The notes under the pieces are model-generated. The model did no database searches. It saw only the letters and a list, made by a program, of their open reading frames with translations, and was not told where the DNA came from. Positions 43,764 to 53,600 of a stretch of DNA of 64,000 bases are shown here, in pieces. Numbering within the stretch: the stretch's first letter is position 1; every line of letters starts with the position of its first letter. This stretch comes from Neofamilia massiliensis. GTDB taxonomy: Bacteria; Bacillota; Clostridia; Tissierellales; Peptoniphilaceae. The stretch is from positions 1-64,000 of the forward strand of contig NZ_CYUJ01000002.1 of the NCBI RefSeq assembly GCF_001299475.1, written 5' to 3'. The position numbers and the translations under genes are program-made.

Positions 43764-45333
43764 TACGAACAGACTAAGAGCCTTTTTTATGGCTCTTTTA
43801 TTAGTTTTAACATCAACCTCAACTACTAATGTACTAGCTAAAGCTGATGATACAGATGGCAGTAAAAAAGTGATAGAAAGTTCTATTAGTAAAATTAGTG
43901 ATTTAGAAAATCAGATCAAAGACTTAAATGATAAGAAACAAGAAGACCAATCAAAGATAGATGAATTAAAGGAAAAGTTAGAATCTTGCAAAGATAATGG
44001 GGAGAAACTAAAACAAGAAAAAGCTAAGCTAGAAGAAGAGATTAGAGATAAAGACAATAAGATAGCTCAATTGAATAAAGAAATTGAGGATCTTAAAAAC
44101 TCTAACAATGATGAACTAGTAGCAGAAATTACTCAGCTTAAAGATGAATTAAAAAGATTACAAGATGAAAATGAAAAACTAAAAGAAGATTATTCATCTA
44201 CAAAATGGGAGTTAGAAGCTGAGAAAGAGAATACCGATAAAAACGAAAATAAAATCAAAGAAATGCAAGAAAAGCTCGAGTCTTTAGAAGGAGAACTTGC
44301 AAAGAAGACTAAAGAAATTGAGGATAAAGACAATAGAATTAAGGACTTAGAAAAAGCCCTTGATGAAAAAGATACTAAGATAAAAGACCTAGAGTCTAAA
44401 AAGAAAGAGATAGAAAAGACTAAGTCAGAATGCTGTAAGAAAATTGAAGAGCTTCAAAAGGCTATTGATAGTTTAAAAGAATCTTCTGAAAAGACTAAAA
44501 AAGAATTAGAAGATAAGATTAAAGAACTAGAAGAAAAACAAAAATCTTCTGATGAAGAAATTAAAAAGCTAAAAAAAGAGTTAGATAAGAAAATTGAAGA
44601 AGCAAAGAAGTTAATCGAGGAAGCAAATAAAAAATCGAAAGAAGAACTTGAAAAGCAAGCTAAAGATGAAAAAGATAAAAATCTAAATCAAGACTTATCT
44701 AAAAAATTAGATGAACTTCTAAAACTCCAAAAAGAAAACAAAGAAAAGAAAGAAGATAAGAAATCTCAAGATAAGAAGTGGGATGAACTTTTGAAAGCTG
44801 ATGACAAGAATATCCTAAATCAATTTGATCTTAACAAGATGAAAGAGCAAGAGGAACAACATGACAAAAAACAAGTTAAAGATGAAAAAGAATTTGCAGT
44901 TTTTCAAGTAGACAAAAACTTCTATAACATTATCAACAAAGATGGTAAGACAACAGTCTATATGGATGTAAAAGCTTATGTAGATCAAGGAAGAACTATG
45001 ATTCCAGTAAGATATATTGCTTATACTCTAGGTTTTAATGTTGAGTATGACAACTCTACTCGTGAAGCTATTTTCTCAAATAAAGAGAATAATATCTTAG
45101 CTAAAAAGACATTAAGACTAAATATTGATACTGGTATTATGAAAGATTCAGATGGAAAGGTCTACAACTCAGATGTTAAGCCAGTGATTATAAATGGAAG
45201 AATTCATGCTTCAATTTCAAATATTGCTAAAGCTTTTGGAGCAAGTCATGGAGATATTAAAGATGGTAAAAACCAAACAATAGAATGGGATAATGCTAGA
45301 AAAGCAGTCTATGTATTTAAAAATGTAAAATAA
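43750..45333 (+). CDS. Secreted coiled-coil protein with copper-amine-oxidase-N-like stalk domain
   Basis: A 527-residue secreted protein. The signal peptide (1 to about 31, ending NVLA-KA) is followed by a very long Lys/Glu coiled coil (about 40-375) and a C-terminal stalk domain (about 385-527, with GRTMIPVRYIAYTLGFNVEY, VKPVIINGRI and IEWDNARKAVYVF). The same domain closes the chromosomal repeat protein at 4834. It overlaps DUF4315 by 14 bp and precedes DUF4366, so it belongs to the transfer operon. A rod-like surface protein that could aid mating-pair contact is inferred. Confidence 0.88.
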   Translation: MKKFNTNRLRAFFMALLLVLTSTSTTNVLAKADDTDGSKKVIESSISKISDLENQIKDLNDKKQEDQSKIDELKEKLESCKDNGEKLKQEKAKLEEEIRDKDNKIAQLNKEIEDLKNSNNDELVAEITQLKDELKRLQDENEKLKEDYSSTKWELEAEKENTDKNENKIKEMQEKLESLEGELAKKTKEIEDKDNRIKDLEKALDEKDTKIKDLESKKKEIEKTKSECCKKIEELQKAIDSLKESSEKTKKELEDKIKELEEKQKSSDEEIKKLKKELDKKIEEAKKLIEEANKKSKEELEKQAKDEKDKNLNQDLSKKLDELLKLQKENKEKKEDKKSQDKKWDELLKADDKNILNQFDLNKMKEQEEQHDKKQVKDEKEFAVFQVDKNFYNIINKDGKTTVYMDVKAYVDQGRTMIPVRYIAYTLGFNVEYDNSTREAIFSNKENNILAKKTLRLNIDTGIMKDSDGKVYNSDVKPVIINGRIHASISNIAKAFGASHGDIKDGKNQTIEWDNARKAVYVFKNVK

Positions 45334-45347
45334 GAAAGGATAGAAAA

Positions 45348-46211
45348 ATGAATAAGAGCATTAAACGAGGAGTAGCCATAGCGTTACTCCTTTTTACATT
45401 TACAGTACCAGCAACTACATTTGCGATGACAAATGAAGGACAAATAGAGAATCAAAAGGAATCAATCTATGAACCACAAAAAGAAGAATTTGAAAAAATA
45501 TTGAAAGATGATGTTTTTACACCGTCAAAAGAAGAAATTCCTTATCAAGATGTTCCAAGAATACCAGGAAATACAAGTGAAGCAAATAAGCCTTCAAATA
45601 ATCCTCCTAAGAAAACACCACTTGTAAAAGGTGGTAATACTAAGGCAGTAAATAATCTTGCGACTGGGGAAAATAAGGCAAGAGGTTCAGTAATTGAAAA
45701 TGTAGATAGGAATGGAAAAGATATTACACCAAGTGGAGATACAGAAAAAGATAAAGAAAATCCAGTAGATGTTAGACAATTTTTAACATTTCAAACTAAA
45801 AGTGGAAAAACTATGCACCTAATAGTGGATCACTCATCAAATCAAGATAATGTAAGATTATTAACAGAAGTAGGAGAGCAAGACCTACTTAATATGATTG
45901 AATCAGAAGATAAAAATACTATAAAGGTTGAAGAGCCTAAGAAAGAAGAAGTAAAAAAAGAAGAACCTAAAACTGTTCCAGTAAAAGAAGAAAAGAAAAG
46001 CGGGATAGGCTCATTTTTAATTGTTGCACTTGTAATTGGAGGAGTTATAGGAGCAGGATATTATTTTAAGGTAGTCAAAGCCAAGGAAGATAAAATGTTG
46101 GAAGACTTTGAAGAAGATGATGAGGATTATATTAGTGAGTCAGAAGATGAATCTGATGATGAAGAAAGTCATGAAGAATCTTTAGATGATGAAGACGATG
46201 AACTATTATAA
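45348..46211 (+). CDS. DUF4366 / CD1107 family mobile-element protein
   Basis: A 287-residue membrane protein. It has a signal peptide (ending TTFA-MT), a Pro/Lys-rich linker, the DUF4366 core RQFLTFQTKSGKTMHLIVDHSSNQDNVRLLTEVGEQDLLNMI (about residues 144-185), one membrane helix SFLIVALVIGGVIGAGYYF and a strongly acidic tail of about 40 residues. The family is confined to conjugative elements and follows DUF4315. Confidence 0.92.
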   Translation: MNKSIKRGVAIALLLFTFTVPATTFAMTNEGQIENQKESIYEPQKEEFEKILKDDVFTPSKEEIPYQDVPRIPGNTSEANKPSNNPPKKTPLVKGGNTKAVNNLATGENKARGSVIENVDRNGKDITPSGDTEKDKENPVDVRQFLTFQTKSGKTMHLIVDHSSNQDNVRLLTEVGEQDLLNMIESEDKNTIKVEEPKKEEVKKEEPKTVPVKEEKKSGIGSFLIVALVIGGVIGAGYYFKVVKAKEDKMLEDFEEDDEDYISESEDESDDEESHEESLDDEDDELL

Positions 46212-46232
46212 GGATATTAAATTTAAGTACAA

Positions 46233-46272
46233 TTGAATTTTTGTCACGGATATGATACAATATCCGTGACAA
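46233..46272 (+). promoter_or_regulatory. abiE promoter with overlapping 13-bp inverted repeat
   Basis: TTGAAT (46233-46238) and TACAAT (46256-46261) are 17 bp apart. A perfect inverted repeat, TTGTCACGGATAT (46241-46253) and ATATCCGTGACAA (46260-46272), spans the spacer and -10. AbiEi antitoxins are known to bind inverted repeats in their own promoter and repress it, so this is the likely autoregulatory operator. Confidence 0.8.
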
Positions 46273-46284
46273 AGGAGAATTGTA

Positions 46285-46896
46285 ATGAGTTCATATATGG
46301 AAATAATATCAGATAAAATAAATGATTTTGACTCACATAAAGTGTTTTTTGCAAATGACTTTTTAGATATTGCATCTAATGCTACGGTTAGACAGATATT
46401 AAAAAGATTAGCAGATGAAAGAAAAATTCAGCGTATCATTGATGGTTTCTATTACAATCCAAGATACAGTGAATTAATTGGAGAGTACGAAGCAGTATCA
46501 ATTCACGAGTTAGCACTTGCCATAGCAAGAAAATACAATTGGAATATTGCACCATATAATAGTACAGCCTTAAACTTATTAGGACTTTCTACACAAGTTC
46601 CAACTCACTATAAATATATATCTAGTGGAAGATACAAAGAATATAAAATCGGAGATACCATTTTAGAGTTTAAAAAAGTAAATCCAGGAGAAATTGCCAA
46701 TATGTCTTTGAAGACAGCGACAGTTATTCAAGCAATTAAGTCTTTAGGTAAAGAAAATATAACCAACGAAGTTATACAAAAGATAAGAGAAAACTTAAGT
46801 GAAAAAGAAAGAAAAGACTTAATGAATGAGTCAAAATCAGTTCCATCATGGATATATGAAGTGATAAGAGAAATTTCTGAGGGCAAAAATGAATAA
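46285..46896 (+). CDS. AbiEi-type antitoxin (DUF6088-like)
   Basis: A 203-residue protein. The N-terminal winged helix (KVFFANDFLDIASNATVRQILKRLADERKIQRIIDGFY, about 20-58) is followed by the AbiEi antitoxin C-terminal domain (YNWNIAPYNSTALNLLGLSTQVPTHYKYISSGRYKEYKIG). ATG 46285 follows AAGGAG. It overlaps the toxin gene by 8 bp. In type IV TA systems the antitoxin represses its operon and counteracts the nucleotidyltransferase. Confidence 0.88.
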   Translation: MSSYMEIISDKINDFDSHKVFFANDFLDIASNATVRQILKRLADERKIQRIIDGFYYNPRYSELIGEYEAVSIHELALAIARKYNWNIAPYNSTALNLLGLSTQVPTHYKYISSGRYKEYKIGDTILEFKKVNPGEIANMSLKTATVIQAIKSLGKENITNEVIQKIRENLSEKERKDLMNESKSVPSWIYEVIREISEGKNE

Positions 46897-47872
46897 GTTT
46901 TATATAGAAAACAAAGAAGACTTAAGAGTTTTAATAGTCAATACTGCAAGAAAGAAAAATATATCTGAAGCAGTCATTGAAAAAGACTATTGGGTTACTT
47001 TTATCTTAGATTATCTATTTAATGAAAATAAATGGAAAGAATATTTAACCTTTAAGGGTGGCACATCACTTTCAAAATGTTTTGGACTCATTGAAAGATT
47101 TTCTGAAGATATAGATCTAATCTTAGATTGGCGATTATTAGGATATGAAGAAAGAGAACCATGGATTGAAAGGTCAAATACCAAGCAAGATAAATTCAAT
47201 AAAGAAGTTAACGAAAATACAGAACTGTTTTTAAGAGATGAATTTTTGAAAATTTTAGAACAAGATTTAAAGAGCGTAGACTTTGAATTTTCAATAGATA
47301 AAATAGATCCACAAACAATTCTGTGTAAATATCCTAAAATCTTTGAATCTAATTATTTGACACAAAATATAAGGCTTGAAATAGGAAGCCTTGCAGCATG
47401 GACACCTGCAATCGATGTTGAAATATTACCAATAATTAGTGAAGCATATCCAAATGTATTTAAAGAAAAAACTAATATAAGAACAGTCTCAGCAGAGAGA
47501 ACCTTTTGGGAAAAGGCAACTATACTTCATCATGAAGCGAATAGACCAGAAGCTTCTCCTATGCCCCATAGGTATGCAAGACACTTTTATGACTTATATA
47601 AAATAGCAAATTCAGATTTTAAAAACAAAGCCTTAGAGGATAAAGAATTACTAAAGAAAGTGACTGAATTTAAAATGAAATTCTACCCTAGAAAGTGGGC
47701 AAGGTATGAAGATGCATTAAATGGTAGATTGAAGTTAGTTCCAAGAGAGTTTCGATTTTCTGAAATAGAAAAAGATTATAAGGCTATGGAAGAAATGATA
47801 TATGGAGAATATCCAAAATTTGATGAAATTATAAAAGTTCTTAAAGAACTAGAAAAAGAAATTAATAAGTAA
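46889..47872 (+). CDS. AbiEii/AbiGii-type nucleotidyltransferase toxin
   Basis: A 327-residue member of the nucleotidyltransferase superfamily. The signature FKGGTSLSK (residues 56-63) and SEDIDL (72-77, catalytic acidic residues) are followed by ERTFWEKATILHHEA and RHFYDLYKIA. AbiEii-like toxins add nucleotides to tRNA acceptor ends and arrest growth. Paired with the preceding antitoxin it likely stabilises the element and can give abortive phage defence. Confidence 0.92.
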   Translation: MNKFYIENKEDLRVLIVNTARKKNISEAVIEKDYWVTFILDYLFNENKWKEYLTFKGGTSLSKCFGLIERFSEDIDLILDWRLLGYEEREPWIERSNTKQDKFNKEVNENTELFLRDEFLKILEQDLKSVDFEFSIDKIDPQTILCKYPKIFESNYLTQNIRLEIGSLAAWTPAIDVEILPIISEAYPNVFKEKTNIRTVSAERTFWEKATILHHEANRPEASPMPHRYARHFYDLYKIANSDFKNKALEDKELLKKVTEFKMKFYPRKWARYEDALNGRLKLVPREFRFSEIEKDYKAMEEMIYGEYPKFDEIIKVLKELEKEINK

Positions 47873-47877
47873 TAGAA

Positions 47878-47909
47878 TTCTCCCGAAAATAATACGATAT
47901 TCGGGAGAA
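47878..47909. repeat. 10-bp inverted repeat after the AbiE toxin gene
   Basis: TTCTCCCGAA (47878-47887) and TTCGGGAGAA (47900-47909), with an AT-rich loop of 12 and no T-run. It is more like an operator or stabilising stem than a terminator. Confidence 0.5.
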
Positions 47910-47916
47910 ATACTTT

Positions 47917-47947
47917 GAGCGAGAGATAAATCTTTCGCTCTTTTTTT
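47917..47947 (+). terminator. Terminator between abiE and topB
   Basis: GAGCGAGAGA-taaa-TCTTTCGCTC followed by TTTTTTT. Confidence 0.8.
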
Positions 47948-47963
47948 ATTTATGGAGGTATTA

Positions 47964-49685
47964 ATGAAGTTAGTAATAGCAGAGAAACCAAGTGTAGCAG
48001 TTACAATTGCAAAAGTAATTGGAGCAAGAACAAGAAAAAACGGATATTATGAGGGAGGTGGATACATTGTTTCCTGGTGTGTAGGTCATTTAATTCAAAT
48101 GGCAAGTCCAGAAAGACACGACGAAAAATGGAAGAAATGGACAATAGACACTCTTCCTATAATTCCAGAAGAATATATTTATGAAGTATCTAAAAGCACT
48201 AAGAAACAATATGGAGTTTTAAAGAAACTTTTAAACGATAAGAACATCGACACAGTTATAAATGCTTGTGATGCTGGAAGAGAGGGAGAACTTATGTTTA
48301 GGCTCGTATATAAACAAGCTAAAAGTAAGAAGAAGATTCAAAGACTTAGGATATCTTCAATGGAAAACAAGGCTATTGAAGATGGATTTAGAAATCTTAA
48401 AGACGGAGAAAACTTTGAAGAATTATATAGATCAGGAAGTGCAAGAGCAATTCCGTATTGGCTGGTGGGAGTGACTCTAACTCGGCTTTATTCTTGCATT
48501 TACAAGGAAACACATTCAGTTGGTAGAGTACAAACACCAACTTTATATCTAATAGCTAAAAGGGATAGTGAAATAAACCTATTTAAGAAGCAAAAATATT
48601 ATACAGTTGACCTATCTTATGGAGAATTAAAACTTGTATCTGATAGGATTGATAAAATTGAAGTTGCAGAGCAACTTTTAAATCTACTAGAAGATGAAAT
48701 AGTTATTACAGAGGTAGAAGATAAAGAAATAAGCACAAAACCAGATAAGCCTTATGATCTCACTACCTTACAAAGAGAAGCAAATAAATATTTTGGATAT
48801 TCAGCAAAAGATACTTTAAACCTGGCACAAAGTTTGTATGAAAAGAAGCTAATCACATACCCAAGAACAGATAGTAGGTATTTAACCGATGATATGGTTA
48901 CTACTATGAAAGAATTATTGGAAGGACTTGAAGAAGATTTTAAAATCAATGAATCAAACTTTAAGTCTATTTTTAATTCATCTAAAGTTACAGACCACTA
49001 TGCAATTATTCCTACTATATCAGGTATTGGAAAAGCCAAAGATTTAACTGATAAAGAAAGTAAAATCTATAATCTAATTAAGGATAAATTACTTGCTTCA
49101 TGTTCGGATAACTTAAAGGAATCTAGTAGAAAAATCAGATATGAATATGATAAATTTAACTTCAATGCAAGTGGCAAGACTATAATCGATGAAGGTTATA
49201 CCAAGTATCTAAAGAGCTATGGAAAAGAAAAACAAAAAAATGAATTACCAGATATAAAGACTGGAGATAAAATTAAGCTAACTTCTAAAAATATATCGGA
49301 GAAATTCACCAAAGCCCCAAGTCATTATAATGAAGATACACTTTTAAAGACTATGGAGAATGCAGGAGTAGAATCTTTGGATAAAGCTATAGAAGTAGAA
49401 AGAAAAGGCTTAGGAACACCAGCTACAAGAGCAGGAATTATCGAAAATCTTATCCATAAGGATCTTATAAGAAGAGATAAGAAAAATCTACTTGTAACAG
49501 AAAAAGGCAATAGACTTGTATCGATTGTAGAGGATAAGTTTAAATCAGCAGAAACAACATCTGAATGGGAAATGAAACTTGCAAAGATTAGCTCTGGCGA
49601 AGTTGATAAAGAAGACTTTTTAAGAGAAATAGAAGATAGTATAAAGGAGCTTGTAGATAGGTACAAGAATAATCTAAATGAATAA
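47964..49685 (+). CDS. topB: DNA topoisomerase III
   Basis: A 573-residue type IA topoisomerase. ATG 47964 (MKLVIAEKPSVAVTIAKVIG) is set by GGAGGT; a longer in-frame form from 47952 starts inside the ribosome site region. It has the TOPRIM domain with NACDAGREGELMF, the active-site Tyr in KKLITYPRTDSRYLTDDM (about residue 299) and the C-terminal ATRAGIIENLIHKDLI. Plasmid/ICE TopB enzymes relieve strands during element replication and transfer. The stop overlaps the methyltransferase start by 8 bp. Confidence 0.94.
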   Translation: MKLVIAEKPSVAVTIAKVIGARTRKNGYYEGGGYIVSWCVGHLIQMASPERHDEKWKKWTIDTLPIIPEEYIYEVSKSTKKQYGVLKKLLNDKNIDTVINACDAGREGELMFRLVYKQAKSKKKIQRLRISSMENKAIEDGFRNLKDGENFEELYRSGSARAIPYWLVGVTLTRLYSCIYKETHSVGRVQTPTLYLIAKRDSEINLFKKQKYYTVDLSYGELKLVSDRIDKIEVAEQLLNLLEDEIVITEVEDKEISTKPDKPYDLTTLQREANKYFGYSAKDTLNLAQSLYEKKLITYPRTDSRYLTDDMVTTMKELLEGLEEDFKINESNFKSIFNSSKVTDHYAIIPTISGIGKAKDLTDKESKIYNLIKDKLLASCSDNLKESSRKIRYEYDKFNFNASGKTIIDEGYTKYLKSYGKEKQKNELPDIKTGDKIKLTSKNISEKFTKAPSHYNEDTLLKTMENAGVESLDKAIEVERKGLGTPATRAGIIENLIHKDLIRRDKKNLLVTEKGNRLVSIVEDKFKSAETTSEWEMKLAKISSGEVDKEDFLREIEDSIKELVDRYKNNLNE

Positions 49686-50643
49686 GGTAAAAATATTAGA
49701 GCTTTTCGGCGGCATAGGTGCTATTAGAAAGGCTTTTATTAATTTAAAGATACCTTATGAAGTTGTTGATTATGTAGAAATAGATAAGGCTTGTGTTAAA
49801 TCATATAATGAACTTTATGGAGAAGATTATAAGCCAAAATCAGTAGTAGGATATAAAGTACCTAATGAGAATATAGACTTAATAATGCATGGAAGTCCTT
49901 GCCAAGACTTTTCAAGAATTGGAAAAAAGCAGGGAGGAGTGAAAAACTCAGGCACTAGATCAAGCTTACTATTTGAAACAATTAGAATAATCAAAGAAAT
50001 GAAAGATAAACCTAAATGGATAATTTGGGAAAATGTAAAGGGAGTCCTTGATAGAAATATGAGGGACTCCTTTTTTATTTATCTAAAAGAGCTAGAAAAC
50101 CTTGGATATGAAAGCAAATATGAAATCTTAAATGCAATGGACTTTGGGATACCTCAAAAAAGAGAAAGGATATTTGTTGTTTCATGTCTTGGAGCAAATA
50201 ACTTTTCTTTTAATAAATTGGAGAGGAAAGAAACTAGACCACTAAGTGAATTTTTAGAAAAGGATGTAAGTGAACTTTACACAATGACTCAACCTTATAT
50301 GCTCAAATTTTTAAATAAAGGCATAGATAATACTTTTAGAGGGCGACTCAAAGTAATTAAAGATTTTTCTTATACTATTTCTACAAAACAAATGAGAGTA
50401 CCCAATTCTGGAATAATAGATATTGGAAATGGTCAGTATAGGTATTTAACAGAAAGAGAATGCCTAAGACTAATGGGTTTTGATGATAGTGATATTAACA
50501 AACTAGAAGAAGCACATCCAAGAAGAAAAAATTGTGCCTCAAGCAAACTATATAAGCAGGCCGGCAATTCTATTGTGGTTGATGTTTTAATGGCTATTAT
50601 AAAAGAAATTCATAGAATGGAGGTAGAAAATGCAAGTAAATGA
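49678..50643 (+). CDS. DNA (cytosine-5-)-methyltransferase
   Basis: A 321-residue C5 methyltransferase with all main motifs: [27 protein letters not shown] with catalytic Cys75, [27 protein letters not shown] and [16 protein letters not shown]. The target-recognition region is about 190-260. No restriction enzyme gene is adjacent, so it is an orphan that could protect the element from host restriction. It overlaps both topB and the helicase gene. Confidence 0.93.
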   Translation: MNKVKILELFGGIGAIRKAFINLKIPYEVVDYVEIDKACVKSYNELYGEDYKPKSVVGYKVPNENIDLIMHGSPCQDFSRIGKKQGGVKNSGTRSSLLFETIRIIKEMKDKPKWIIWENVKGVLDRNMRDSFFIYLKELENLGYESKYEILNAMDFGIPQKRERIFVVSCLGANNFSFNKLERKETRPLSEFLEKDVSELYTMTQPYMLKFLNKGIDNTFRGRLKVIKDFSYTISTKQMRVPNSGIIDIGNGQYRYLTERECLRLMGFDDSDINKLEEAHPRRKNCASSKLYKQAGNSIVVDVLMAIIKEIHRMEVENASK

Positions 50644-53600
50644 TTTTAAGAATATACAAGAAACTATAAAGTATGAAGTTTTGCAAGATGAAAAAGAATA
50701 TTTAAAACTCTTAAAAGCTATAGGTAATAATCAGAAATATGATTTTTCCAGCCAACTAAGTATATACAACAAAGAACCTGAAGCTAGAGCTTGTGCGACA
50801 TTTGATATGTGGAAGAAATATTTTGGCAGAGTTGTTATGAGAAGTCAAAAGGGTATTCCAATTTTAGTTGGAAGTGATGTAAATCAAAGAATTTCATATA
50901 TTTTTGATATTAGTCAGACCACATCAATGGATAGGAATATTAATGAGGTTAGCTTATGGCAGTTTGACCATGAAAACCATAACGAGGCTTTAAAAGAAAT
51001 AATAAGAGATTCTTCATTTGAGGCTAGTGATTCACTAAACGAAAACATATTTTCTTTAAGTCGAATTTATGGAGATGAATATATTAACTTGGCTCTTGCT
51101 GATTTGAGAATAGATATAGAGGATAGACTTAGTTTTGAAAAGTTTATGAGAGACTCAATATCCTATGCGGTAGCTAATAGGTTTAATACAGTCTATCCTA
51201 TGGATATGGAAAATTTAAAAAATAATTTTTCTAGGATTAATACAATTTCTTTAGAACAGATAGGTCTTGTAATATCAAGGGTTAGCGAAGATATTATAGA
51301 TAGAACAATAGAAAAATCTAAGGAAATGGATCGAGCTAGGCTGCTGACAGAAAGGGCCGGTGGCGACTATAATAGAGATATAGAAAATATAAATGAAGAT
51401 AGAGGAGGTCAAGATGATTTATATAGACGAGATGATAGGTCAACAAGTAGAGATGGACGAGTTTTCACAGATGGAAGCGACAGAGGAAATAGCAATGAAG
51501 ATCGAAGAGAAAACCTTGGACATGATGGAGAAGGATCTGGAATTTATGGAGAAATTTCCGAATCCGACATACGCAGTTCTAAGACTATCTTATCTAGTAG
51601 GGAGCGAGGACATGGAGAACTGGAAGAAACTGCAGGAAATGTACGAGGAGAAAACACTTTTGAACCATATGAAGGAAATTCAGAATCAGGCAGTGGACTT
51701 TATCAAGAGAGAAAAAGTCAAAATGATGAAAGCACAAGGATTGACAGAGAAGATGATGAGAGAGAATCCACAGGAATACCAAGGACAGATGAACAACTTG
51801 ATGGCAACAGTGAAGAGAATAGCAATCAAGGAATACGTGGAAGCTTAGAAAATGAAATAAGCCAAGAAAAGGAAGCTGATGAAGCTTCTTTTTTTGATGG
51901 CAACGACATTGAAAAAAGAAAAGACTACTGGATTGTAGAATTTAATGAAAACCACGAATTAGTTCCCGATTATAGTGGGCAGATAGTAACTAAAGACTTA
52001 ATCAATATCCTAAGACAAAAGGATATAGATGTTAAAGACCATAATCAAACTCATGGAGAAAATGAATTTGGAGAAATGACTGATGATTATATCGGATATT
52101 TCAAATTCTATTTTGACCACTATGTAGACGGAGAAGTTGTCGAGCATTATAGGATTGACCTTGGTGATGGTGAAGAAGTAAATGAGCGTGAATTTTCATA
52201 TTTAGAAGAACAAGTTGCACTAAGCGAGGAAAAATCTTTACAAGAAGAAGTTAAGGAAAATATAGAGCCTAAATTTAAGATAGGTGATCAGGTTAGATAT
52301 AAAGGTAAGGACTTTACTATTACAGATTTTGATGAACTAAGTGGAGGACTTAAAACTGTCACTATCAGAGATAATATGGAATATATGGGAGGTATGATTA
52401 GGGGTTCGGAAGTAATTCCATATAGAAACGATTCATACCTTGAAGAAATCTTTGAAAATCTAAGTCAAACATCAGAAAAACTAGCAGTAAAAGTTGGAAA
52501 AGAATTTATTTTAGAAGATGAGAATACCTTTGATGGAATTAACTTAATTGAAACTGGAACTAAAGTAGAAGTTAATGGAGAACAATATCCTTTATTTAAG
52601 GGTGAAACATTTGAAGAAAGTAGGAAAATTGATGACCTTTTAGATAGTGGAAATTATGAGATATACAAATTATCTGAACATGAAAATCAAATTGGAACAG
52701 AAGTAGAGCAAGAAAGCTTTATTGATAACTACAATCCTGAAATTGACCAAATGATGGATAGGTATGATGTCCCAAGGGAAGCAGCCGAAAACTTATTGAG
52801 GGGTAAAGAGGATTTAAAAAATCTAGGCTATGAACCTAATAAGGAAAGGCTAAGCTTTGCTAGAAATTATGACTTGAAAAATCATATCTACTCAGAATAC
52901 CTAACACCATCAGAAAAGCTAGATAAAAATATAAAAGCTATTAAAATGCTAAAAAGACTTGAAAATGAAAACAGGAGTCCAAGAGAGTATGAACAAGCCT
53001 ATCTTGCTGACTATCTAGGTTGGGGAGGTCTTGCCGATGTCTTTGATGAAGAAAAGGGAGGTCAATGGCTCGAAGCAAGAAATATTTTAAAAGAAAATCT
53101 AACAAATGAAGAGTATTTGAATGCTAAAGAGTCTACTTTAACATCCTTTTATACACATAGAGAGGTAATGGATGGAATATATAAGACTCTAACAGATATG
53201 GGTTTTAAGATTGGGAATATCCTTGAACCATCTGCAGGGGTCGGTAATTTTATTGGTAATATGCCAAGTGAAATAAAAGGCTCTAAAGTATATGGAGTAG
53301 AAAAAGATAGTCTAAGCGGAAGAATAGCAAGAGAACTTTATCCTGAAGCTAATATTCAAATTAAAGGCTTTGAAGAAACAAACTTCTCAAATAACTTTTT
53401 CGATTTAGTTATAGGAAATGTTCCCTTTGGAGATTTTAAAGTTAACGATCGTGAATATAACAGAAATAACTTTCTGATTCACGATTATTTTTTTGCAAAG
53501 TCAATAGATAAGGTTAGGAATGGAGGAATTATTGCCTTCATAACTTCATCTGGAACTATGGATAAAAAAGATGAATCTGTTAGAAAATATATTAATGCAA

